A model generated the notes under the pieces. The model made no database searches, was not told the origin of the DNA, and saw only the letters and a list, made by a program, of their open reading frames with translations. Below, one piece after another: positions 33,926 to 40,029 of a stretch of DNA of 40,029 bases. The stretch is from Phycisphaerales bacterium UBA2421. GTDB lineage: Bacteria > Planctomycetota > Phycisphaerae > Tepidisphaerales > Tepidisphaeraceae. Every line of letters begins with the position of its first letter. Position 1 is the stretch's first letter. The DNA is taken from contig DDRH01000023.1 of the NCBI GenBank assembly GCA_002343075.1, positions 7,193 to 47,221 of the forward strand. Reading direction: 5' to 3'. The position numbers were made by a program, and so were the translations under genes.

Positions 33926-34360
33926 TTGCGACTGTCGAAGCGAACCGAATACGGGCTGCGCGCACTCGTTCATCTCGGGAGGGTGGGTGACGAAAACTTC
34001 GTGCAGTCGCGCGATCTCGCCCAAGCCGAGCATTTGCCCGGGAAATACGTCGAACTTGTCCTGATGGCGCTGCGCAGGGCCGGGCTGCTCAAAAGCCGGG
34101 CTGGCGTGGGAGGGGGCTATCGGCTCGCCCGCGCGCCGGCACACATTCGCATCGCCGACGTCATCGACCTGCTGGAGCGCACCGACGATGCCGAAGCCGA
34201 CCGAGCCGCAACCCGTTCGCCCGGCGCGGCCGCGGTGGCATTTGTTGTTGCCAAGGTGCAACAAACAACCGAAACCGCGCTCGGCGAATTGACGCTGGAG
34301 AAGCTCCTCGATCAGATTCCACGCAACGTCGGGTCGAAAGACTCAATGTACTACATCTAA
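33926..34360 (+). CDS. Rrf2-family transcriptional regulator without cysteines
   Basis: A 144-residue winged-helix regulator. It starts at a TTG: MRLSKRTEYGLRALVHLG is the standard Rrf2 N-terminus, and GGGAG lies 6 bases before it. The recognition helix region and wing are seen in VQSRDLAQAEHLPGKYVELV and SRAGVGGGYRLARAP. It contains no cysteine at all, so it lacks the three-Cys ligand set that holds Fe-S clusters in IscR and NsrR. It may therefore sense through protein contacts or a small molecule, as CymR does. A palindrome just upstream is its likely operator. Neighbours (DsbD-like protein, SOD) suggest a redox-related target set, which is inference. Confidence 0.88.
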   Translation: MRLSKRTEYGLRALVHLGRVGDENFVQSRDLAQAEHLPGKYVELVLMALRRAGLLKSRAGVGGGYRLARAPAHIRIADVIDLLERTDDAEADRAATRSPGAAAVAFVVAKVQQTTETALGELTLEKLLDQIPRNVGSKDSMYYI

Positions 34361-34406
34361 GTTCGGGTGTGACGCCCAAGTACGGCAGCACGAGGCAGAA
34401 ACGCTT

Positions 34407-35153
34407 ATGTTGTATCTCCTGGCTTTCAGTATCGATACCGTTCGCGACTGGGTTCAAAACCATGGCTTTTGGGGCGGGGTGGCCGTGGTGTTTGGCCTGC
34501 TGTTCTTGTGTGGGCTGGGCCTTCCACTCCCGGAAGATATCCCGCTGATCGTCGCGGGGGCGTTTTTGGTTCACGACACACGCAGTTGGATCATTGTTGG
34601 CTCGGCCTGCTGGGCGGGCATCATCGGCGGGGATATCTGCCTTTACATGCTGGGGCACAAATACGGCATGAACATCACCAAGCTGCCGTTCATCGGAAAA
34701 CATGTGACCGCGGAGCGAATTCAGCACGTTGAGAAGCTCTTCGAGCGCTACGGCGTGCTGGTGGTGGCTGTCGGCAGGCTCTTTGCAGGCATCCGCGGCG
34801 CGATGGTCGTCACCGCGGGCACCATTCGCTACAACTTCTTCAAGTTTCTCATCGCCGACGGCATCGCGGCATTCTTCTCCGGCGGGCTGTTCATGCTGCT
34901 GGGGCACTGGGTCGGCCAATCGCTGAACGATGATCGAATCAAGGAATTCAAGCACTGGTTCATCGCCGGAGCGATCGTGCTTGTCTGCCTTGTCGTGGCT
35001 TGGGTCATATGGAAACGCCGCACAGGATCGAGCGTCAGCCAGAAGATTGAAGAAAAAATTGAACAGCGGATCGAAAAGAAAATCCACGCGGCAGGTGAAC
35101 AGCACCGGCAAGCCTCGGCTGCCCACGAATCTTCACGAACGAAACACGAATGA
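34407..35153 (+). CDS. DedA-family membrane protein
   Basis: A 248-residue protein of the DedA/VTT superfamily, linked to lipid-carrier (undecaprenyl phosphate or phospholipid) flipping and envelope homeostasis. Several hydrophobic segments are visible, including GFWGGVAVVFGLLFLCGLGL and a final one near 192-212. Typical motifs are GLPLPEDIPLIVAGAF, the acidic residue region in IGGDICLYMLGHKYG and GRLFAGIRGAMVVTAGT. The last ~35 residues are a charged cytoplasmic tail. The final 11 codons and the stop lie inside a repeat-like inverted-repeat element, so the natural C-terminus may have been replaced. GAGG lies 11 bases before the ATG. It starts 46 bases after the Rrf2 gene. Confidence 0.9.
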   Translation: MLYLLAFSIDTVRDWVQNHGFWGGVAVVFGLLFLCGLGLPLPEDIPLIVAGAFLVHDTRSWIIVGSACWAGIIGGDICLYMLGHKYGMNITKLPFIGKHVTAERIQHVEKLFERYGVLVVAVGRLFAGIRGAMVVTAGTIRYNFFKFLIADGIAAFFSGGLFMLLGHWVGQSLNDDRIKEFKHWFIAGAIVLVCLVVAWVIWKRRTGSSVSQKIEEKIEQRIEKKIHAAGEQHRQASAAHESSRTKHE

Positions 35154-35272
35154 AGAAAGACGAAAGTGTAAGGGATTTTTGCACGAGGGGTAGGCTTGGC
35201 GCCAAGGTTACGCTACCGGCGATGCGTTGAATGCGCACATCATTCGTGACTGATTCCTGCAAATTCGTGGGC
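35121..35272. repeat. MITE- or REP-like element with 33-bp imperfect terminal inverted repeats
   Basis: Bases 35121-35153 and 35240-35272 pair as inverted repeats: GCCCACGAAT with ATTCGTGGGC (10 of 10) at the outside, CACGAATGA with TCATTCGTG (9 of 9) at the inside, and 7 of 14 in the equal-length middle, 26 of 33 in all. The words CACGAA and TTCGTG recur within the arms. The left arm overlaps the end of the DedA reading frame. No protein is encoded between the arms. Confidence 0.6.
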
Positions 35273-35289
35273 GACATTCCGTAAACGGT

Positions 35290-35318
35290 TTGACGCCCGG
35301 CCCCCCGCGTCCTACGCT
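35290..35318 (+). promoter_or_regulatory. Probable promoter of the superoxide dismutase gene
   Basis: TTGACG (35290-35295) and TACGCT (35313-35318) are 17 bases apart. A strong AGGAG ribosome-binding site follows at 35336-35340, 7 bases before the ATG. Confidence 0.45.
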
Positions 35319-35347
35319 TTTGTTAAGTAAACAACAGGAGATCATTT

Positions 35348-35971
35348 ATGCCCGTCGAACTTATGAAACTGCCCTACGCGACCGACGCACTCGAACCGCA
35401 CATTGATAAAGCGACGATGGAAATCCATCACGGCAAGCATCACAACGCCTATGTAACCAATTACAACAAAGCACTCGAACAAGCCCCGCAGTTGGTGGGG
35501 AAGAGCGTTGAAGAGGTCATTGCCAACAACCTTGCCGCAGTGCCCGATGCCATCAAGGCCGCCGTCCGCAATAACGGCGGGGGAATTGTGAATCACAATC
35601 TGTTCTGGCAGACGATCGGCCCGGTCAACGGCACGAAATTTGGCGGCGCCCCGGTGGGCAACCTCGCCAAGGCCATCGATGCCTCTGTCGGCTCGTTCGA
35701 CAAGTTCAAAGAGGCTTTCGCCGCCGCCGCCACCACGCGGTTTGGGAGCGGGTGGGCCTGGCTGGTGAAGAACGGCGGAAAGGTCGAGATTTATTCGACC
35801 GCAAACCAGGACAGCCCGATCATGGAAGGCAAAACGCCGATCATCGGCCTGGATGTGTGGGAACACGCATATTACCTGAAGTATCAGAACCGTCGGCCAG
35901 ACTACATCGCCGCCTACTGGAACGTGGTCAACTGGACCGCCGCCGAGGAGCGATTCAACGCTGCAGGATAG
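35348..35971 (+). CDS. sodA: Fe/Mn-type superoxide dismutase
   Basis: A 207-residue SOD that converts superoxide to hydrogen peroxide and oxygen. The metal ligands are His27 ([13 protein letters not shown]), His83 (NHNLFW), Asp169 and His173 ([11 protein letters not shown]). The segment [10 protein letters not shown] and the glycine-rich stretch before NHNLFW fit the manganese-preferring or cambialistic branch rather than strict FeSOD, so the symbol sodA is given with reserve. There is no signal peptide, so it is cytoplasmic. It has its own promoter and a strong ribosome-binding site, suggesting high expression. Neighbouring redox genes agree with an oxidative-stress role. Confidence 0.94.
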   Translation: MPVELMKLPYATDALEPHIDKATMEIHHGKHHNAYVTNYNKALEQAPQLVGKSVEEVIANNLAAVPDAIKAAVRNNGGGIVNHNLFWQTIGPVNGTKFGGAPVGNLAKAIDASVGSFDKFKEAFAAAATTRFGSGWAWLVKNGGKVEIYSTANQDSPIMEGKTPIIGLDVWEHAYYLKYQNRRPDYIAAYWNVVNWTAAEERFNAAG

Positions 35972-36079
35972 TTTTTCGGCGATGCCGGTGCGGTAGCGGT
36001 GTCGTTCGGATTCAAGCTCAGTTTTCGCAGACAGTTTGCAATCGGCGGCGGGTGCCGGTAGTGGTCGTCTTATTCAAAG

Positions 36080-37972
36080 ATGTTCACCAGGCTCATTCCC
36101 CGGTTTTCCAGGCAAATCAAGCTCACCGGCTCCCCCGGTGCAGTCGCGCTCCCCGCGATCGAGAGCGAGGGGGAGGCGCGCTATAAGCCCATCTCTTTTG
36201 CGATGGTCCGTCGGCTGCTGACGTACCTCACCCCCTACCGCAAGACTTATGTCACGGGAATTGTGGTCGGGCTGTTACACGTCCTGCTCGATCTACTATC
36301 GCCGGCATTTATCGGCTTGCTGATCGCGGTGTGCGCCGGATACCTCGACGGCACGCTGCACATCACCGCGGGCGAGGCCAAGACGCGGCTTGCGCTCATC
36401 ATGGTGCTGTGGGGTCTGGCATTCACCGGATCGGTCCTTCTCCAACGCTGGTGCATCATTCTCATGACGCGGGCCGGAGAAAGCGTGCAGTTTGATTTGC
36501 GCCAGAAGATGTTTGCCCATCTGCAGTTGCTCTCGATGAGCTATTACGACAAGACCAAGCTGGGCCGGATCATCAGCCGGCTCACTAGCGACATCAATGC
36601 GCTGCGCGAGGTGAACGTGTGGGGTGTGTGGCAGATCATCGCCAATGCAATGATCATGCTCGTCGCCGCCGCCGCCATGGCATGGACAGATTACCGGCTG
36701 TTCCTGGCTGTTTGCTGGCTTGGCATTCCGCTCTTCATTCTGACGCGCATTTACCTTCGCACGCTGGGCCGCCAGCAGCAGGTGGTGCGCGAGTGGTGGA
36801 CGCGCGTCAGCACCAATCTCGCCGAAAACATCACGGGAATGCGCGTCGTCACCGCGTATGACCGCCAGGCGCCCAATCTGGGCGTGTTTAATCGGCTGCA
36901 GGAGCAAAACACCAGCAACAACGTAAGTGTCGCCCGCACCAACGGCATTTATCAACCACTGCTCGAAGCCATTCGAAACACCGGACGAGCGATTGTTCTG
37001 CTCTTCGGCGGATATCTCATCGCGACGGGACGTATCGGCAAAGCCCAGGGCGTGGGCGCGGTGGTTGCGGCGTTTTGGTACTGGGATTGGTTTATGGGCG
37101 CAATTATCACGCTCGGCAACTTCATCAACCAACTCATGATGGCCATGGCCGGCGGCGAGAGGGTGTTTAACCTGCTCGACACGCCACCCGACGTGCACGA
37201 CCTGCCCACCGCGCGCCCGCTGCCCCGCATCAAGGGCGATGTCACGTTTGAAAATGTCACCTTCGGCTACAACCCCGAGCGCCCCGTGCTGCACGACATT
37301 TCCTTCGAGGCCCGCGCCGGGCAGACTTTCGCGCTCGTCGGCCATACCGGAAGCGGGAAAAGTTCGATCGTGAGCCTGATCGCCCGATTCTATCAGCCTC
37401 AGCAGGGCCGGGTGCTTGTCGACGGCATTGATGTGCGCACCGTCACCGGCGAATCGCTGCATCGGCAAATGGGATTGGTGCTGCAGGTCAACTACCTGTT
37501 CACCGGCACCGTGATTGAAAACATCCGCTATTCCAAACCCGACGCCACTGACGAGCAGGTTTTTACCGCCGCGAGGCAGTTGGGCACCTTTGACGCGATT
37601 ATGACCCTCAAACAGGGCTTCGACACCGATGTCGGCGAGCGCGGCGCCAATATGAGCCTGGGCCAGCGCCAGCTCATCTGCTTTACAAGGGCATACCTCG
37701 CCGACCCGAGAATCTTCATGCTCGACGAGGCAACCAGCGCCGTAGACACCGCGACCGAGATGCTTGTGCAGCAATCGCTGGAAAAGCTGCTCGCCGGGCG
37801 AACGACATTTATTGTCGCCCATCGCCTGAGTACGATCATGCGGGCCGACATGATCCTGGTGCTGGATCACGGCCGGATCGTGGAAAGCGGCACACATGCG
37901 GCGCTTCTAAGGCACGAGGGCAAGTATGCCGAACTGTACCGCCAGTTTGCCCAGTCCGCCGCGGGCAATTGA
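36080..37972 (+). CDS. ABC exporter, fused permease and ATPase (MsbA-like)
   Basis: A 630-residue half-transporter that should work as a dimer. Residues about 45-330 hold six predicted membrane helices of the ABC exporter type, with YYDKTKLGRIISRLTSDIN as the conserved cytoplasmic loop. The ATPase has Walker A GHTGSGKSS with Lys427, a Q-loop in VLQVNYLF, the signature as MSLGQ (525-529) instead of LSGGQ, Walker B FMLDEATSAVD with Asp549 and Glu550, and the H-loop VAHRLST. The catalytic Glu is present, so it is likely active. Substrates of this family include lipid A-like lipids, drugs and peptides; none can be chosen here. The ATG at 36080 lacks a strong ribosome-binding site; an internal ATG at 36203 would remove a short basic leader. 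Confidence 0.9.
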   Translation: MFTRLIPRFSRQIKLTGSPGAVALPAIESEGEARYKPISFAMVRRLLTYLTPYRKTYVTGIVVGLLHVLLDLLSPAFIGLLIAVCAGYLDGTLHITAGEAKTRLALIMVLWGLAFTGSVLLQRWCIILMTRAGESVQFDLRQKMFAHLQLLSMSYYDKTKLGRIISRLTSDINALREVNVWGVWQIIANAMIMLVAAAAMAWTDYRLFLAVCWLGIPLFILTRIYLRTLGRQQQVVREWWTRVSTNLAENITGMRVVTAYDRQAPNLGVFNRLQEQNTSNNVSVARTNGIYQPLLEAIRNTGRAIVLLFGGYLIATGRIGKAQGVGAVVAAFWYWDWFMGAIITLGNFINQLMMAMAGGERVFNLLDTPPDVHDLPTARPLPRIKGDVTFENVTFGYNPERPVLHDISFEARAGQTFALVGHTGSGKSSIVSLIARFYQPQQGRVLVDGIDVRTVTGESLHRQMGLVLQVNYLFTGTVIENIRYSKPDATDEQVFTAARQLGTFDAIMTLKQGFDTDVGERGANMSLGQRQLICFTRAYLADPRIFMLDEATSAVDTATEMLVQQSLEKLLAGRTTFIVAHRLSTIMRADMILVLDHGRIVESGTHAALLRHEGKYAELYRQFAQSAAGN

Positions 37973-38089
37973 TGATTTGGACTCGCTCTCCTGCAGGACA
38001 AAGCGCAATCAGAGGATCCACAGAAGTAGAGGCGGCGGAAGATATCAACGGGATCGTCCTGCAAAGCAGGCAAGTGCGAGAGGTATGCG

Positions 38090-38527
38090 ATGGCAAGATT
38101 GAGATTCGACGAACAAGCGGCGCTCGCAGCCGGAGCAACCCCGCTGGCTGTCAGGCTCTATAAGGCACACAGGTTTCTCTCGCTATCGCTGCTGGTGTGG
38201 TTTGGGGTGTTCGTCCTCTTCGGCGTGGCTTACCATGTGTTTGGCAAGCCCAGGCCGATGCTCGATATTGGTACAGCGATCGTCATGGGTGCCTTCATCG
38301 TCCTCTGGCTGGCTTCAGTCACCACCCTGTTTCTGACCAACTTTCTCGTCCGCCGACTATACGTCGCTGCGTTCATCGGGGTTGTGTTCCACGGCGCACT
38401 GCTGCTTTTTCCTCTCCTCAATGCTGTCATCATGGAGACGATGGCACCTGACATGCCCGGTCAGGCCCAGCCTCCGAAGACTCCAGCGGCCTCTCCCGGC
38501 GGAAACGTCGGTGGCACGAAGAGCTGA
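38090..38527 (+). CDS. Small membrane protein of unknown function
   Basis: A 145-residue protein with three hydrophobic segments: LSLLVWFGVFVLFGVAY (about 34-50), a second within IGTAIVMGAFIVLWLASVTT (about 60-80), and AAFIGVVFHGALLLFPLL (about 92-109). The N-terminal 25 residues are charged and the last 30 are proline- and glycine-rich. I do not recognise the family. It lies 117 bases downstream of the ABC exporter on the same strand and could be an accessory to it, but there is no direct evidence. Reading frame, length and codon use look like a real gene. Confidence 0.6.
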   Translation: MARLRFDEQAALAAGATPLAVRLYKAHRFLSLSLLVWFGVFVLFGVAYHVFGKPRPMLDIGTAIVMGAFIVLWLASVTTLFLTNFLVRRLYVAAFIGVVFHGALLLFPLLNAVIMETMAPDMPGQAQPPKTPAASPGGNVGGTKS

Positions 38528-38627
38528 TCCCGGGTAATCGGTTCTGCGGCCCCTGTCCATCTCCATCATGCCGCAAGGTGCGCCCCGATTGCCTCCGTTG
38601 CGGCGATCGTTAAACTCCGGCGGCGAA

Positions 38628-38656
38628 TTGTCTTGGCGTTCTTACCGGGCTATCGG
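38628..38656 (+). promoter_or_regulatory. Possible promoter of the RTX-repeat gene
   Basis: TTGTCT (38628-38633) and TATCGG (38651-38656) are 17 bases apart. An AGGAGG ribosome-binding site follows at 38675-38680, 4 bases before the ATG at 38685. Confidence 0.3.
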
Positions 38657-38684
38657 CTCGGTGACGATCTGTTTAGGAGGTTTC

Positions 38685-39767
38685 ATGCACGTTCAATCGC
38701 TGGAAAATCGTTGCCTGTTCGCCATCTCGCTCAGCGATGGGCTGCTCGAAATCGACGGCAATAACCTCAGCGAGCGCGTCCACATGCGCGTCAGCCGGGG
38801 CGATCTGATTGTGAAGCTCTTCCGCGAACCAACCGCCCGGCAGATCGCCCAGGGCAAAACGGGGCTTCAGACCATCGCGTCCCGAAAATATGACCCCGCC
38901 GACGTGCAACGCATCGAAATCGACATGCGCCGGGGCGACGATGTTGTCTTTCTGCAGCGCATCAATTTCAACGCCGATATCACGTTTAACGGACGCGCCG
39001 GAAATGACTTTCTAGAGATCGATGCCTCGCTCAGCACGCCGGGCGATGTTCCGCCCAGAATCGTTCTCGTCGGCGACGGCGGGAATGACTCCATGACCTA
39101 TTTCGGCCCCGCGAACGTCTCCATGAGCGGCAGCGAGGGCCAGGACACGCTCATCGGCGGAAATGGCAACGACTTCCTCGACGGCGGCGACGGCAACGAC
39201 TCCCTCATCGGCCGCGGCGGGGGCGATACGCTCTTAGGCGAGTCCGGCCACGATTTCCTTGATGCCGGCCAGGGTGCCAACGGAACCGTCACCGAAAGTG
39301 TGCTAGGCGGCAGCGGTGGCGATACCATCTTCGGGGGCAACGGGCCGCAATCGCTCTTCGGCGGCGGAGGAAACGACGTCATCACCGCAGCATTCGGGCC
39401 GGCACAGATTTTTGGCGAGTCCGGCAACGACAGCATCACCGGCGGAGACTTCGGCGAACTCATCGACGGCGGCGACGGCGACGACACCATCGACGGCAAC
39501 GCCGGCAATGACACCCTCCTCGGCGGACTCGGCAACGACCAGCTCCGCGGCGGCGACGGCAACGACAGCATCCTCGGCCAAACCGAAAACGACATCCTCA
39601 TCGGCGGAAACGGCAACGACACCCTCGACGGCGGCGAAGGCAACGATCTCGTCGTCGGCCACGCCGGACAAAACGCCCTCACCGGCGGCCCGGGCATCGA
39701 TCACTTCATCCGCTCAGAAAGAGGCAACATCCTCGATTTCGAGCGCGGCATCGATGGGCTGATCTGA
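38685..39767 (+). CDS. RTX (calcium-binding nonapeptide) protein with LEPR-like N-terminus
   Basis: A 360-residue protein. The ATG at 38685 is fixed by AGGAGG just upstream. The protein opens MHVQSLENRCLFAISLSDG, a shorter version of the LEPR-XLL-like motif. Residues about 20-140 form a beta-rich region (ADVQRIEIDMRRGDDVVFLQ). From about residue 145 there are roughly nineteen hemolysin-type nonapeptides, such as GGNGNDFLD, GGDGNDSLI and GGLGNDQLR, which fold into a calcium-binding beta-roll. Such proteins are normally secreted, often by type I systems. An ABC exporter lies one gene upstream, but no membrane-fusion protein or TolC is present and the exporter lacks RTX-transporter features. No enzyme domain is attached. 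A surface or matrix role is inferred. Confidence 0.85.
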   Translation: MHVQSLENRCLFAISLSDGLLEIDGNNLSERVHMRVSRGDLIVKLFREPTARQIAQGKTGLQTIASRKYDPADVQRIEIDMRRGDDVVFLQRINFNADITFNGRAGNDFLEIDASLSTPGDVPPRIVLVGDGGNDSMTYFGPANVSMSGSEGQDTLIGGNGNDFLDGGDGNDSLIGRGGGDTLLGESGHDFLDAGQGANGTVTESVLGGSGGDTIFGGNGPQSLFGGGGNDVITAAFGPAQIFGESGNDSITGGDFGELIDGGDGDDTIDGNAGNDTLLGGLGNDQLRGGDGNDSILGQTENDILIGGNGNDTLDGGEGNDLVVGHAGQNALTGGPGIDHFIRSERGNILDFERGIDGLI

Positions 39768-39823
39768 TTGTTGGGCTGATCTGATTGTTGGGTTCATCTA
39801 ATTGCCGGGTCGATCTGATTGAT
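39756..39823. repeat. Four 17-bp tandem repeats across the RTX gene end
   Basis: Units begin at 39756, 39773, 39790 and 39807. The first two are identical (GGGCTGATCTGATTGTT); the third and fourth have diverged (GGGTTCATCTAATTGCC, GGGTCGATCTGATTGAT). The first unit contains the last three codons and the stop of the RTX gene, so the repeat arose from the gene end by slippage or duplication. Confidence 0.75.
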
Positions 39824-39869
39824 CCGCCGACCGAGTCGTAGCAGCGGGACGGGGGCGCCGATCCTGCAT

Positions 39870-40028
39870 TCACCCCCGAACTTGCCGCCGACGACGATTT
39901 ACGGCGATGCCCGCCAACATCACAATTCCCGCCCCCGCCGGTTCCGGCACGATCGGGTCCAGGCGGAAGTACGCAAACCCGCTGCCGTCGTCGAATCGGG
40001 CTTCGGCCAGTATCTGCCCGGCGTTGTT
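39870..40028 (-). CDS. PEP-CTERM protein, C-terminal fragment
   Basis: The last 52 residues of a protein that enters from beyond the right edge, with a TGA stop at 39870-39872. It reads NNAGQILAEARFDDGSGFAY, then a segment FRLDPI followed by the sorting signal VPEPAGAGIVMLAGIAVNRR and more arginines. This is a textbook PEP-CTERM signal: VPEP, a hydrophobic helix and a basic end. The NNAGQI unit is typical of 'HAF'-type extracellular repeats. The protein should be exported and processed by an exosortase. It is convergent with the RTX gene. Confidence 0.85.
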   Translation of the reverse strand, partial: NNAGQILAEARFDDGSGFAYFRLDPIVPEPAGAGIVMLAGIAVNRRRRQVRG

Positions 40029-40029
40029 G

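Noticed and set aside
36296..37897. A 533-codon minus-strand frame opposite the ABC exporter
   Set aside because: No family features, while the plus strand has all ABC motifs in order.
38685..39767. RTX toxin exported by the neighbouring ABC transporter
   Set aside because: The transporter is MsbA-like, with no peptidase-like N-domain; there is no membrane-fusion protein, and the RTX protein has no toxin or lipase domain.
1..40029. CRISPR array, tRNA, rRNA or riboswitch
   Set aside because: No regularly spaced direct repeats of CRISPR length and no recognisable tRNA or rRNA sequence or riboswitch core were seen in any intergenic region by eye.

Overview
The window is GC-rich bacterial DNA with short intergenic gaps. 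It most likely comes from a planctomycete of the Phycisphaerae type. The evidence is: three proteins that open with the planctomycete 'LEPR-XLL'-like N-terminal motif (LEQRTLYS, LERRQLLT, LENRCLFA); two proteins ending in a PEP-CTERM sorting signal, one with dockerin/EF-hand-like repeats; a secreted arylsulfatase; and an EF-G paralogue with degenerate switch motifs. The lineage is inferred from these traits; no rRNA or other phylogenetic marker is present.

Layout. 1-6.4 kb: a 2Fe-2S ferredoxin (cut by the left edge), a PilT/PilU-type pilus retraction ATPase, a small LEPR-motif protein, a Doc/AbrB toxin-antitoxin pair, a GT4 glycosyltransferase, a LmbE/PIG-L deacetylase, a Phd-like/ParE toxin-antitoxin pair with a strong palindrome over the antitoxin start, and the ribosome-rescue hydrolase ArfB. 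6.5-10.9 kb: a 1454-residue extracellular LEPR-motif protein with a perfect terminator behind it. 11.3-15.9 kb: gatC, gatA and comEC. 16.1-18.7 kb: a PEP-CTERM/dockerin-like surface protein and a LysM lipoprotein. 18.9-23.2 kb: an alpha/beta hydrolase in a probable operon with a SWIM-SNF2 helicase. 23.3-26.8 kb, minus strand: a DUF2959-like lipoprotein, a secreted HAD phosphatase and an arylsulfatase. 26.8-27.6 kb: a decayed IS3-family transposase and a short tandem repeat. 27.6-31.9 kb: the EF-G-like GTPase, a lipoprotein of the endonuclease/exonuclease/phosphatase fold, and serC. 31.9-36 kb: a redox block of DsbD-like reductase, divergent Rrf2 regulator with its own palindrome, DedA protein and superoxide dismutase. 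36-40 kb: an ABC exporter, a small membrane protein, an RTX-repeat LEPR-motif protein and the end of another PEP-CTERM protein.

How the genes work together. PilT/PilU and ComEC are both parts of natural transformation. GatC and GatA are two of the three subunits of the tRNA-dependent amidotransferase. The sulfatase/HAD pair fits attack on sulfated or phosphorylated polymers outside the cytoplasm. DsbD, Rrf2 and SOD suggest a local redox theme. Four large or repetitive extracellular proteins show a heavy investment in the cell surface.

I found no complete new defence or biosynthetic system. The most unusual signals are the operator-like palindromes, the inverted-repeat element that supplies the DedA C-terminus, the positively charged octapeptide repeat in front of a LEPR motif, tandem repeats lying at two gene ends, and the EF-G paralogue without its catalytic histidine. 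No tRNA, rRNA, CRISPR array or riboswitch was recognised.
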